A stretch of 64,000 nucleotides of DNA from Novosphingobium terrae (GTDB taxonomy: Bacteria > Pseudomonadota > Alphaproteobacteria > Sphingomonadales > Sphingomonadaceae): the NCBI RefSeq assembly GCF_017163935.1, contig NZ_JABVZR010000002.1, positions 1,364,001 through 1,428,000 of the forward strand. Reading direction: 5' to 3'. The position numbers and the translations under genes were made by a program. Position 1 is the stretch's first letter. Each line of letters begins with the position of its first letter. The notes below the pieces were generated by a model that saw only the letters and a list, made by a program, of their open reading frames with translations, ran no database searches and was not told the origin of the DNA. Positions 1-8,990 of this stretch are shown piece by piece.

Positions 1-104
1 GACTTTCCACGGGTTGTCCCTGTTCCCGGTCTGACCGGTGTCGCCATCATTTCTCTTTGCGCTCACAACTCCGTTCGGCCGATCACCTCAGCCGGATTGC
101 GTAC

Positions 105-1142
105 TCATGCGGCCAATCCGGGCACATGGTGTGATTGATAGACCTGACCGCGTGTCATGACCGCCCACGCGATCCGCGCTATCTTGTTGGCCATGGCGAC
201 GCTGGCCACGCGGGCAGATTTTCTAGCCAGTATCCCAACGAGAAACGGGTGAACCGTTGCAGGGCCCTCCTTGGCGCGGCGTAGCAGGGAGGTCGCCCCG
301 ATGACCAACAGCTGCCGTAGATATTTATCGCCCATCTTGGTGATCCGGCCAAGGCGCTCCTTGCCGCCACTCGACTGCTGACGCGGTGTCAGGCCAAGCC
401 ATGCGGCAAACTGGCGGCCAGACCTGAACTGGTGCGGGTCGGTAACCGATGCTGCCAGCGCGGTTGCGCCAATCGAACCAATGCCCGGGATCGTCGCCAA
501 CCGACGCGCCATGTCATCGCTTCGCCGGAGAGCTTCCAGGCGCAAATCAAGTTCATGAAGCCGGGCATGAAGCTTGAGCACCAGCTCGCACAGCATGCCG
601 ATCACCTGCGCCGCTTGTGGTGGCAGATCAATCGCGGCCTCGCCATCTTCGATCTGTTGCGCCAGATGCAGCGCCCGCCCAAGTCCGATCGGAATGGCGA
701 TACCAAACTCTGCTAACTGGCAGCGCATCATGTTGACCAACTGTGTACGTTGACCAGTCAAAAGAGAGCGCACCCGGTGAAGTGACAGGGCCGCCTGCTG
801 CTCACGAGACTTGATCGCCACGAACCGCATCGTCGGACGTGTCACCGCCTCGCAGATGGCCTCGGCATCAGCAGCATCGTTCTTGCCGCGTTTTACATAG
901 GGCTTCACGTAGCATGGCGGCATCAGTCGCACCTCGTGACCAAGGTTTTGCAGTTCCCGCGCCCAATGATGCGATGTCCCGCAAGCCTCGATGCCGACAA
1001 GGCAGGGCGATAGCCTTGCAAAGAAGGGCAACATTTGCGCTCGGCGCAACGCCTTGCGCACAATGACGGTGCCCTCTTTGTCGACACCGTGAACCTGGAA
1101 GACATTTTTGGCCAGATCGAGGCCGATCGTGCTAATTTCCAT
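105..1142 (-). CDS. IS110-family transposase
   Basis: A 345-residue DEDD-type transposase/recombinase. The RuvC-like N-terminal part opens with GLDLAK (Asp at about residue 9), followed by GIEACGTSHHW and the KNDAADAEA motif near residue 87. The C-terminal Tnp_20 domain holds IPGIGSIGA and the FAAWLGLTPRQ block near residue 250. The length is normal for the family, so the enzyme looks intact. IS110 elements excise and integrate without classical terminal repeats, guided in studied members by a non-coding bridge RNA from an end of the element. The start ATG at 1142 is used because the family N-terminus begins there. The outer limits of the element cannot be fixed; the left end may lie outside the window. 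It borders the AT-rich island to the right. Confidence 0.93.
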   Translation of the reverse strand: MEISTIGLDLAKNVFQVHGVDKEGTVIVRKALRRAQMLPFFARLSPCLVGIEACGTSHHWARELQNLGHEVRLMPPCYVKPYVKRGKNDAADAEAICEAVTRPTMRFVAIKSREQQAALSLHRVRSLLTGQRTQLVNMMRCQLAEFGIAIPIGLGRALHLAQQIEDGEAAIDLPPQAAQVIGMLCELVLKLHARLHELDLRLEALRRSDDMARRLATIPGIGSIGATALAASVTDPHQFRSGRQFAAWLGLTPRQQSSGGKERLGRITKMGDKYLRQLLVIGATSLLRRAKEGPATVHPFLVGILARKSARVASVAMANKIARIAWAVMTRGQVYQSHHVPGLAA

Positions 1143-1145
1143 GGC

Positions 1146-1218
1146 GGATGGCTCCTTGCGTGGGTTTGCCTGACGGCAACCTCATCATGACATTCAAATG
1201 TCGTGAGCGGGAGCCATC
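1146..1218. repeat. Hairpin-forming non-coding end upstream of the IS110 transposase
   Basis: Just upstream of the transposase start the arms GATGGCTCC (1146-1154) and GGAGCCATC (1210-1218) pair perfectly around a 55-base loop. The loop contains a second inverted repeat, GACATT/AATGTC, at 1189-1202. Such structure in the non-coding end of an IS110 element is compatible with a bridge-RNA region or with regulatory hairpins at the element end. The structure is seen; the role is inferred. Confidence 0.4.
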
Positions 1219-1833
1219 CACCTCATCCCCTTCCGGTCGCTGTCGGACTTCTAGCTGTCCTTCGTTCATTGGGGCGCGTGGCTAGCTTGCGCGCGCGGGA
1301 CGGGGGGCAGACGTAGGAAAAGCAGGCCTTGGCCAGTGCCAAATTCTGCTCTTTTATCGGGAAGAATTATGGTACCCCAGATCTGATCAATGCGTCAGCT
1401 CGCTCTTCAAAGAGAGCGATCCTTTCAAGATATCTGTCGGTATTGAATGAGAGGTTTTTTCACTACAGTCCTGTGTATGTGGGTTGCATATTTTTGATTT
1501 TACCAGATTATTACTGATGATATTGTGACGATATACTCATAAAATCCAAAGAAGTTGAGGTGGCGGAGTGACTTGCGAAGAGCGAAAATGCATCTGCAAT
1601 ATAAGGGCATAATCCAAGAAGGTCTCGTGGAATGCGAGATAGATCATGACCTACATCCTCTAAATTCGTCAACTGACGGAAATAGCATAAATTAGCGGAT
1701 ATGCACCACCTCTAGGCATGTGGTAAAAGTATGGCATACTTGAGAATCATTTGGTGCTTTTCACATCGGCGGGCGATTTCTCTATTTTTCACAAGTCATG
1801 TGAATTGGCAGTTCGTAACGCATTGGAGATGGC
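1219..1833. other. AT-rich intergenic stretch, no convincing gene
   Basis: About 600 bases between the IS110 end and the LuxR-type gene. The only open frame of note, about 62 codons at 1329-1517 on the plus strand, has no recognisable domain, no good ribosome binding site and a low-complexity hydrophobic end. The composition is clearly more AT-rich than the rest of the window. The stretch probably carries the promoter of the LuxR-type gene, but I see no confident -35/-10 pair. Confidence 0.4.
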
Positions 1834-2940
1834 ATGAGCGGTCCAGACCTCGCTCGCCTCATCGACGGGGCATATGCAGCGGCGTTGCAAGAGGATCTTT
1901 GGGAACAATGGTCCTTGGATCTTATAAAGAAACTCGGGGGCTCTGGCGGCCTGTTCTGGATTGTGAACACGCAAGAACATCGTGTAGAACGCTCCATTGC
2001 AGAGTGGGGCCCTGCCCGGGCATTCGAAGAGTACAAAGAAGAGCAGCATCGCTACGATCCGCAACTCAGGCTGGCCGCGACGATGGAGGGAACCAACGTC
2101 TTTGTGGGCCTTCCCGGCATCGATCTTGAGGCGGAGCATGTCCGCAACTACATGCGGTGGCAGCAATCAATCGTGCATAACGTTTATCACCAGACGGCCG
2201 TGACCCGGCTCGGTGACGGTCTTTTGCAGGCCGGCATATCCATCCATCGCCATGGTGGCCTGGGTCCGGTCGAACGTGCCGATTACGAGCGGATGCAAAG
2301 CATCTGGCCGGAATTGAAGCGCGCGATTACGCTTGGCTATCGTCACGGCGCACTGCTGCAAAATGCCTTTTGGGACGGCGTTGTTGCCGGGCGCGGCGAT
2401 CAGCGGGCCTTGCTTGTCGATGAAAGGGGGCGTGTCGTCCGCCTGACGCATGCCGCCGAGCTCCTCATCGCTGCGAACGCGGAGCTCTCTTTGTGCCATG
2501 GACATCTCCGCTGTATGTTGCAAAGCGAGCAACATTGTCTCGATCATCTCATAGCGCGAGCAATCCGGCGGGAAGGCCCTCGATCGGGCGCAATGAGGGT
2601 TTCCCGGCACTCTGGCCGGCCATCGCTGGTGCTGACCAGCTATCCTCTGCAACGCTCGTCGCACGTCATGGCGCCGGCCGACGCCGTCGCGCTGATCACC
2701 ATCGTGGATCCGGGTCGCCAGGCGTCGCACAGGCGCGGCCTTTACCGGGAGGCATTCGGGCTGACGGAACGCGAAGCGGATCTGGCGGTTCGATTGATGG
2801 AAGGCCATTCTGTCGATTCTGCCGCTGCTATCCTGGATATGGCTGTTCCGACCGCGAGAACGCATATGCGGCGCCTTTACGAAAAGACCGGCGCGACCGG
2901 GTTGCCAGCCATGGTGCAACTGCTGACCAGATTCGGTTGA
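1834..2940 (+). CDS. LuxR-type helix-turn-helix transcriptional regulator
   Basis: A 368-residue regulator. The last 65 residues form a LuxR/FixJ-type DNA-binding domain: FGLTEREADLAVRLMEG at about 305, followed by VDSAAAILDMAVPTARTHMRRLYEKTGA. The roughly 300-residue N-terminal part has no autoinducer-binding signature; it may be a PAS- or GAF-like sensor fold, which I cannot prove. The start is supported by GGAG at 1825-1828, five bases before the ATG. No luxI-type synthase is nearby, so quorum sensing is not supported. It is the first gene of the island after the IS element and could control the lipoprotein and phospholipase genes downstream; that is inference from position only. Confidence 0.85.
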   Translation: MSGPDLARLIDGAYAAALQEDLWEQWSLDLIKKLGGSGGLFWIVNTQEHRVERSIAEWGPARAFEEYKEEQHRYDPQLRLAATMEGTNVFVGLPGIDLEAEHVRNYMRWQQSIVHNVYHQTAVTRLGDGLLQAGISIHRHGGLGPVERADYERMQSIWPELKRAITLGYRHGALLQNAFWDGVVAGRGDQRALLVDERGRVVRLTHAAELLIAANAELSLCHGHLRCMLQSEQHCLDHLIARAIRREGPRSGAMRVSRHSGRPSLVLTSYPLQRSSHVMAPADAVALITIVDPGRQASHRRGLYREAFGLTEREADLAVRLMEGHSVDSAAAILDMAVPTARTHMRRLYEKTGATGLPAMVQLLTRFG

Positions 2941-3132
2941 TGGCAAGCTGCGCAATCATCAACGTCGATGATGTTCTGGACCGCTTCGCTGCATAAGATA
3001 TCAAAGTCGATCAACTGACATTTCATTCGGGAACAGTGGTGCCAGAGGCGCGCATCGCGCCTGGGTTGGTGCGTCTCGTTGCTTTTAGACGGCCGCGATG
3101 CACCCGAAGCAGACGATGCAGGGAGTGAGCCA

Positions 3133-4170
3133 ATGCATGTCACACGCCGAGGCTGGAAAGCAAAATGGGTTGGTGTGATCCCTTTCACCCTGCTGGCGGT
3201 TATTGCGCTCTCAGGGTGCGCCTCGACGCTTCCTGAAAGCCATGCGCGCCAGATTGCCGTTCCGCACAGTGGGCAAGCTCTGTTGCTGCCGGCCGGAGAT
3301 GGGCATCTGTTCCTGACCTTACCCGACCCAGATGCTGACAAGAACGCTCCTGGGGCCAGTGGGGATCGCCCGGTAGTCTATTGCTCGGAACCGGCCCCCG
3401 ATTTCGCCTCCAGCCTGAGCCTGCAACATGCTTTGAGTGGCGGTGTGGCCTTGCCGAATGGCACGTCCGCCAATGCAACAGTCAGCGCAGCAGCCGCTTC
3501 GACCATTGTTGAACTGGCCGGGCGCTCCTCAGGAGTTCTGGCCCTGCGTGACGGCCTGTACAACGCGTGCCTTGCTTATGCGAGCGGACTGATCACGCGC
3601 ACCCATTATACGCTGATCCTAAGCCAGTACGGCGATCTGATGGTTTCGTTGATTGCTGCTGGAAGCAGTGCATCTTCCAGCTCCTCCTCGTCGGGCAGCA
3701 ATCAACCCGTGACCGTGGCTGTCGCCGGTTCCGGTTCGACCACGGCCTCCACCGGTTCAGCGAGCACCAAGAGCTCGTCAGGCGGAAGCGGTGCGGTTGC
3801 GGCGGCAACGGATACGATAAAGACCAGTTCGTCCGACAGCGGAGCTGTCAATGAAAAGGCGCTGCACTATGCCAATGGTCATCTATTGGCTCTGATGACA
3901 ATTTGCCTGACCTCCTATGATCGTAACTCGCCGCTCGACGCGGGTAAGATGCAGGCTCAGGACGACCCTCTGAAGGCGGCCTGCAAGGCATTGCTGAAAG
4001 CGGATTCCGATCCGGCAATGCCGATGGCAGGCCTGTTCAGCAAGGACCACGTCCTGTTCAGCGATGCAGTGCCCATTTCCCAAGCCAAAAAAGCTGCGTC
4101 TGTGGCTGTGAAGAAGAAACGGCAGCCAGCGGTCAAGGTGAAACCGAAGAGGACGGGATCTCCAACGTGA
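3133..4170 (+). CDS. Lipoprotein of unknown function with Ser-rich linker
   Basis: A 345-residue predicted lipoprotein. The start at 3133 is chosen because GGGAG lies at 3121-3125 and the protein then begins with a basic n-region, a hydrophobic helix and the lipobox LSGC at about residues 29-32. A start 54 bases upstream is open but would bury the signal peptide. The mature part has a conserved-looking core with YCSEPAPDF and LRDGLYNACLAYASG. A low-complexity Ser/Gly/Thr/Ala linker of about 45 residues and a strongly basic Lys/Arg-rich tail follow. It lies 89 bases before the patatin gene on the same strand and probably shares its transcript. The function is unknown; an envelope-anchored partner of the phospholipase is a guess. 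Confidence 0.75.
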   Translation: MHVTRRGWKAKWVGVIPFTLLAVIALSGCASTLPESHARQIAVPHSGQALLLPAGDGHLFLTLPDPDADKNAPGASGDRPVVYCSEPAPDFASSLSLQHALSGGVALPNGTSANATVSAAAASTIVELAGRSSGVLALRDGLYNACLAYASGLITRTHYTLILSQYGDLMVSLIAAGSSASSSSSSSGSNQPVTVAVAGSGSTTASTGSASTKSSSGGSGAVAAATDTIKTSSSDSGAVNEKALHYANGHLLALMTICLTSYDRNSPLDAGKMQAQDDPLKAACKALLKADSDPAMPMAGLFSKDHVLFSDAVPISQAKKAASVAVKKKRQPAVKVKPKRTGSPT

Positions 4171-4259
4171 ACCAGCCAAGGGCTACCGCAAACACAATCA
4201 GCTTGGCGGCATTCGCTTGATGGGGACCGCCATCAGGGAATCGAGAAGGAGGCAGTTTC

Positions 4260-5267
4260 ATGGTGAAGCGTATCTTGTGCATCGATGGAGGCGGCATTCG
4301 CGGTCTCATTCCGGCCATGATCCTGGCGGAACTAGAGACGCGGATCGCAACAGTGGCAGGCAATCCCAAACCGCTGCATGCCTGCTTTGACATGATTGCG
4401 GGCACCTCGACCGGCGGCATCATTGCGGCCGGTCTTACCGCTTCGTCCGGCCCGGTGCATGCCCCCCAGGCGGCATGCACCGCCCAGGCGCTGGTCGATC
4501 TTTATGTGAACCAGGGTGAAACAATCTTTCCTCAGGACATCTTCCAAAAGGTTCACCTGCTCACCGGCGCCAAATATGACGCGGGTCCGCTGGAGGGCCT
4601 TCTTCTCAAGGCCCTGGGCGAAGCAACCACAGGCACGGCACTGACGAATGTGGTCATGCCAGCGTATGACATCTATAACAGGCAGGCTGTCTTTCTCGCT
4701 GGCGGCCCCGCTTATGCCGTGCGCAATCCGGCTGAAGCTGTGTATTACATGCGTGATTGCGCGCGTGCGACATCGGCCGCCCCAACCTATTTCGAGCCAG
4801 CTCACACCCCAGTTGTCGGTACGCAGAATTATCTTTCACTGATCGACGGAGGTGTTTTCGCCAATGATCCGGCGATGTGTGCCCTGATCGAAGGGATGAA
4901 ACTTGGATGGACGATTGACCAAATCGAAATGCTATCGATCGGGACAGGCAGCCAAAACAGGCATTATCCCTATTATGAGGCCAGGCACTGGAATGTGATC
5001 GATTGGATCAGCCCGGCCAAAGGCTCTCCGATCCTCTCCATCTTGATGCAGGGTGCATCCAGCACCACGGCCTATCAACTCAAACATATGCTCAATGGAG
5101 GGGAGGATGCCGGGCGCTACACGCGTATTGATGGCGACATCGAGCATGCGAATGACGAAATGGACGATGCTTCGCCGGACAATATCGAAATGCTGAAGAA
5201 TCTTGCGACAGGCTGGATTAAAACAAATAGCGGGGACATAGATGCGTGGTCGGAAAAATTAAAATAG
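4260..5267 (+). CDS. Patatin-like phospholipase
   Basis: A 335-residue patatin-family acyl hydrolase, expected to cleave fatty acids from membrane phospholipids. The three family signatures are present: oxyanion-hole motif DGGGIRG at residues 9-15, nucleophile elbow GTSTG at 48-52 (Ser50), and the catalytic-dyad Asp in IDGGVFAN (Asp196). No signal peptide is seen, so the product is cytoplasmic or exported by another route. AAGGAGG precedes the ATG at good spacing. The N-terminal organisation resembles bacterial patatins such as the CapV effectors of CBASS, but no cyclic-nucleotide synthase gene is present here, so a defence role is not supported. It probably forms a unit with the upstream lipoprotein gene. 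Confidence 0.9.
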   Translation: MVKRILCIDGGGIRGLIPAMILAELETRIATVAGNPKPLHACFDMIAGTSTGGIIAAGLTASSGPVHAPQAACTAQALVDLYVNQGETIFPQDIFQKVHLLTGAKYDAGPLEGLLLKALGEATTGTALTNVVMPAYDIYNRQAVFLAGGPAYAVRNPAEAVYYMRDCARATSAAPTYFEPAHTPVVGTQNYLSLIDGGVFANDPAMCALIEGMKLGWTIDQIEMLSIGTGSQNRHYPYYEARHWNVIDWISPAKGSPILSILMQGASSTTAYQLKHMLNGGEDAGRYTRIDGDIEHANDEMDDASPDNIEMLKNLATGWIKTNSGDIDAWSEKLK

Positions 5268-5420
5268 ACAATTGCAGATAGAAATTTCTCTATAATCGAA
5301 GAATTTTATTCAGGCTATGGATTTTTTCACTTACGTGGCCCCCTGTCATGATGCAGGCTGCACTCATGGCATGACAGGGAAAGAGAAGCGAAACCGGCAA
5401 AGCAAACGTGGCGGAGGCTT

Positions 5421-6053
5421 ATGATGCAAAAGATCAGCATGATTGCCGTGATTTCTGCAGCCTTCATTAGCTCGATTGGCGATATCAGGGCAGCAGTTCC
5501 TCCCGTTGTCAACGCATGCAACTCTGAAATCAAAGATCATTGTGTCGCGAGCGGAGCAGGAAGAAATGGACGTTCAGAGAATATAACGAAAGATGCAGAG
5601 CCTGGCGTGTTGGGCCAAGCTGAGGGCCGAAATGATGTCGTAAATGATAAGAATTATGGCGCAATTATTGTTGATGAGTCCGTAAAGGCATTGGGCACCG
5701 CCTATCAAAAGGCGAAATCGATCATCACTGATTCCTCGGTTCAGCCAGACGAGGAGCGATCGTCGCCATCAACCCTTGGCGGAAGGGCCGATATAGCCGA
5801 TAGCTCACTGTCTGCTCCGGCCTATGCGCTCTCTTCATCGAATGCTTCCGGGGATCCTGTGGCTGAAACGAGTGCTTCGCCCGAAAATGAGCCGGTGATC
5901 GCGGCAAATCCTGTGCAGGCATTTGCCGATATGGTGCGCAGCGTTTCATCCGGTGCGCCTGCCATGTATCAAGGCAGGGACAACAATCTTCAGAAAAGAA
6001 CAGCGCCAGTATCGCGAGGGACCCAAAAATGCACGCATGACGTGGGTTGCTAA
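5421..6053 (+). CDS. Secreted hypothetical protein
   Basis: A 210-residue protein with an N-terminal signal peptide ending near residue 24 (DIRAA). The mature part is polar, rich in Ser, Ala, Asp and Glu and low in hydrophobic residues, which suggests a largely unstructured periplasmic or exported protein. It has cysteine pairs near both ends (NACNSEIKDHC and CTHDVGC). GGAGG at 5413-5417 supports the start; the second ATG at 5424 has the better spacing. I recognise no family. The AT-rich composition matches the neighbouring island genes. It lies 52 bases before the next secreted protein gene and may be co-transcribed with it. Confidence 0.6.
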   Translation: MMQKISMIAVISAAFISSIGDIRAAVPPVVNACNSEIKDHCVASGAGRNGRSENITKDAEPGVLGQAEGRNDVVNDKNYGAIIVDESVKALGTAYQKAKSIITDSSVQPDEERSSPSTLGGRADIADSSLSAPAYALSSSNASGDPVAETSASPENEPVIAANPVQAFADMVRSVSSGAPAMYQGRDNNLQKRTAPVSRGTQKCTHDVGC

Positions 6054-6105
6054 GTTTCTGGTCATCCTTCAGCGAGTGTAGACTTAAAGACAACATGAGG
6101 GAAGT

Positions 6106-6699
6106 ATGAACAATAGCAGGGCTTCGCTTTTGACAACAATCGCTGTCTGCATGATGGCGCTTCCATCGTTCGCGCATGCGGACCCTTCCAGTAACCAGCG
6201 GCTTGGCTCTGGGCCCAGCATCGACGAAACTTCCAACTATATTTCAAATCAAATTAAAATTCAGGGGATCATACAGTCATTCGCGCAATTTTCCTACAGC
6301 GGTGGTGATGGCGCCGGGGTGCTTAACTACCGATATAAGGAGGATTACAATCCCACACCGAATGGGTGCAAGTTCAACCTTTACAACCGGGAAAATAATC
6401 AATATATTAATATTGACTTTTCTCAACTGCAAAGGGTCGACATCATTTCTGGTCAGGAACTGGCTTATAATTCTGTGGCGAAAGACAATCATAATGTGAT
6501 GATCAAGCCTCTATCACCGCTAACGCCTGCACTCTTTATCGTCAGGGCAAATTTTGTTTCAAATATGCTTTCGGCTCAAGGGGCGAGTCAGAGCTCACTC
6601 GATATAGCGTTCCAGGATCACGATACTGCTTTGCGAGTTTCGAAAGCGATCGTGCACGCCAATGACCTTTGTGGCGGTCGAAAGGATCAGCCTTTTTGA
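6106..6699 (+). CDS. Secreted hypothetical protein
   Basis: A 197-residue protein with a clear signal peptide (hydrophobic segment then FAHAD, cleavage near residue 26). The mature domain has alternating aromatic and polar residues (GVLNYRYKEDYNP, NQYINIDFSQL) consistent with a small beta-rich periplasmic fold, plus two cysteines (GCKF and LCGG) that could form a disulphide. GAGGGAAG precedes the ATG at good spacing. I recognise no family. Its position after another secreted protein gene suggests a pair; the AT-rich base composition marks it as part of the island. Confidence 0.65.
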   Translation: MNNSRASLLTTIAVCMMALPSFAHADPSSNQRLGSGPSIDETSNYISNQIKIQGIIQSFAQFSYSGGDGAGVLNYRYKEDYNPTPNGCKFNLYNRENNQYINIDFSQLQRVDIISGQELAYNSVAKDNHNVMIKPLSPLTPALFIVRANFVSNMLSAQGASQSSLDIAFQDHDTALRVSKAIVHANDLCGGRKDQPF

Positions 6700-6777
6700 A
6701 TATATGTGGCAAAAGACATTCAGAGCGTTTTGCGAAAATATTGGATTCAAAATCGCATCATCTGAGATGATATATTA

Positions 6778-7209
6778 CTACAGTTCGATGAGTTGGAAGG
6801 CGTCAACGATTTTTTCTGCTAAAGATTTTATAGTACGCGCTGCTGGCGTGTTTTGATCCCCGCCGCTGCTGTGAAGGGTTTGACTCCTTACCGGCGGATG
6901 AACTTCCAGAAAAGCCGTTTCGATACGGATAGTAGTCGGACCATCCGGCAAAGATGCAGGGGAGGCTGTGATCGCCTCCGAAGGCTTCGCAGGCGCGGCC
7001 GCATTCACTTGCGAAAGCACCATGTATTCGGATGCAATATTAGCAAGGTAGGCGGAACATGAAATCCCGGTACCGCTCCCAATCCCGTAGCAGCGACGCG
7101 GTACGGCAACGCCCCGGTCCCTCGCGCACACCCAAGAATAGCCAAAAATGAGGACTGCACTCGCAATCCAGATCATTCCAAATAGGTTAATGCATGCCTT
7201 CAAGAACAT
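6778..7209 (-). CDS. Possible membrane-anchored hypothetical protein
   Basis: A 143-residue open frame on the opposite strand to its neighbours. The N-terminus has one clear transmembrane or signal-anchor segment (residues about 7-27), followed by a short cysteine-containing segment (CYGIGSGTGISC) and a polar tail. The ribosome binding site is poor: GAGAAGG lies about 13 bases from the ATG. I recognise no family. It is the only candidate gene in the 760-base stretch 6700-7466; the remaining sequence is AT-rich and looks non-coding. Confidence 0.4.
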   Translation of the reverse strand: MFLKACINLFGMIWIASAVLIFGYSWVCARDRGVAVPRRCYGIGSGTGISCSAYLANIASEYMVLSQVNAAAPAKPSEAITASPASLPDGPTTIRIETAFLEVHPPVRSQTLHSSGGDQNTPAARTIKSLAEKIVDAFQLIEL

Positions 7210-7466
7210 GCCGAAATGTCGACCTTCTCGAAGGAAAGAATAATAGTAATAGCCAATCTCTCAGACTTTATCTGTGAAGGTCGATTGATGACCAAACCAT
7301 CTTGAAAAATCTGTACTGCACAATATATATTTCCAAAATAGATTATGGTTCGATTCGCAAAAAATTTTTGCCGAAAGCTCCTTATGCCTTCGAAGGCGAT
7401 CTAGAATATCCAAAAATTCCATATGAAAATCAATATTCGCTGATGCTTTAAAGGGGGGCGTAGGTG

Positions 7467-8990
7467 ATGTGGATCAAACAGATTGTGAGGCATGCCTTGC
7501 ATCTTTTTGCATTGCTCGCACTGGCTGCAATTGGCATAGCAAGCCCGGTTCAAGCTGCAGCCCAGCGAATGGGAATAGGCGCAGGCACATATCGCCTCTC
7601 GCCCCACGGCTCAACAACGGTGCCTGCGTTCTGCTTCGACTACACGCGCGAAAGTCCCTCGACCGGGAATAGCCTGGATACGGTGCTCACTGACACCAAT
7701 TCAGCCATCGCAACGGTTGGCGATCGTCGTATGCCGCTCCAAGAAGCGATCGCGAAAGGCCTGGTCCGTGTTAACGGTACTCAAGGTACCCTCGCCGATC
7801 TCATACACGCCGTTGGGCATGCAGCCAGCAGCTCCAGAATGCCCCTGGACCAACGTTTGGAAGCACAGCGCATAAAGGCCAAGTGGGATCACCTGACCGC
7901 CTCCCAGCGCGCAGGCATGGAAGCGGAATTCGCGCTGCGAAACCCCCAGCTTGGCAGTCACACGCGCCTTAATTTTTCGAGCAACAGTGACCAACCGGTG
8001 GCAATTACCTTCGCTAATACTGCAATCTTGGGCACGGCCGCTGATCGTAAACTAGCGGTTCCTGACTTGCAGGTAACGAGCACCCGCTCCCATGATGCCG
8101 AACAGGAGCATATTTGGACTGAGATGAACCAGCGCAATCTGAGCTTGCTTTCTCAGGCCGGATACGGGAGCGGCGCAGCAGACTTAAAGGCGATTGACCC
8201 ACATGCCTTAGCCGCAGTTTTTCAGCGCGATCATAACCTTCCCGTGACCGGGCAGTTCGACCCCCTCACCGAGAAGGTGCTTGTTGAGGAGGGGCGACAG
8301 GGAGCAGCCCTGAAACGCATCAATTCGCGGGCCGACCGGCGCTATTCGGTGCTTTACGTTTCGCCAAATCGCAGGGGAGTTGACGGTGGTTACAGAGTTT
8401 CAAGTGGCTTCGGTCTCCCAAGGCCAACCACGACCATAGATGAGATGATGCGGGTGATGCACGGCCAGTTGCCCGTCTCGACTGAGCGGGTCTATCTCGT
8501 TCCGCGCGGCATGTCCGATGAGGAGATTGGCCGCTTGGCAGCGTCGGCACAAATATATTCGCGGTTCGGCACCGAAACACGGCCGACTGTTGGCGTATTG
8601 AAAGTCGCAGGCGCTGCCGATGAAGTCATGTTCAAGCCTATCGCTGATATTGCTATACCCGATGAGATCATCCAGCGAGGCACTGATGCCGCAATCACGC
8701 ATGAAATCCTTCTCACCGTCAAGACAACCGATGGCGGATCACGCAAAATCAAGGTGGTATCAAAAATCCGAAATTTGCTCGAACGGTTCATTGCCAATCT
8801 GCAGGCGCTGATGTCCCATCGCACGTATCAGGCATCCAGTCCCACTCCAGCGCAGATCCTCGCCCTTGCGCTAGAGCAGACCCGCCGCGAAGCGCATATG
8901 ACTCATCAACAGATGGCTGACAGTTTAAGTCTGGAGACTGCCAACGTACAATTTGGTGTCGCGATAGGATATCGGGTACCACAGGGATGA
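7467..8990 (+). CDS. Secreted protein with peptidoglycan-binding-like domain
   Basis: A 507-residue exported protein. A long N-terminal hydrophobic signal ends near residue 31 (PVQAA). An early VPAFCFDYTRE motif near residue 53 holds the only cysteine of the mature N-terminal part. Residues about 222-275 resemble a PG_binding_1 three-helix module (LAAVFQRDHNLPVTGQFDPLTE). The C-terminal 230 residues are unassigned. The ATG at 7467 is preferred over the GTG at 7464 because AGGGGGG at 7452-7458 is then well spaced. The stop overlaps the start of the next gene (ATGA at 8987-8990), so the two are translationally coupled. Role inferred: cell-wall-associated component of the three-gene unit 7467-10011. 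Confidence 0.65.
   Translation: MWIKQIVRHALHLFALLALAAIGIASPVQAAAQRMGIGAGTYRLSPHGSTTVPAFCFDYTRESPSTGNSLDTVLTDTNSAIATVGDRRMPLQEAIAKGLVRVNGTQGTLADLIHAVGHAASSSRMPLDQRLEAQRIKAKWDHLTASQRAGMEAEFALRNPQLGSHTRLNFSSNSDQPVAITFANTAILGTAADRKLAVPDLQVTSTRSHDAEQEHIWTEMNQRNLSLLSQAGYGSGAADLKAIDPHALAAVFQRDHNLPVTGQFDPLTEKVLVEEGRQGAALKRINSRADRRYSVLYVSPNRRGVDGGYRVSSGFGLPRPTTTIDEMMRVMHGQLPVSTERVYLVPRGMSDEEIGRLAASAQIYSRFGTETRPTVGVLKVAGAADEVMFKPIADIAIPDEIIQRGTDAAITHEILLTVKTTDGGSRKIKVVSKIRNLLERFIANLQALMSHRTYQASSPTPAQILALALEQTRREAHMTHQQMADSLSLETANVQFGVAIGYRVPQG

Noticed and set aside
1329..1517. 62-codon frame in the AT-rich gap after the IS110 element
   Set aside because: No ribosome site and no similarity; chance frame.
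1834..2940. Quorum-sensing LuxR receptor
   Set aside because: No autoinducer-binding domain signature and no luxI-type synthase in the window; only the DNA-binding domain is LuxR-like.
4260..5267. CBASS-type immune operon around the patatin gene
   Set aside because: No cyclic-oligonucleotide synthase, ubiquitin-like or HORMA/TRIP13 gene is present next to it; the neighbours are a lipoprotein and secreted proteins.
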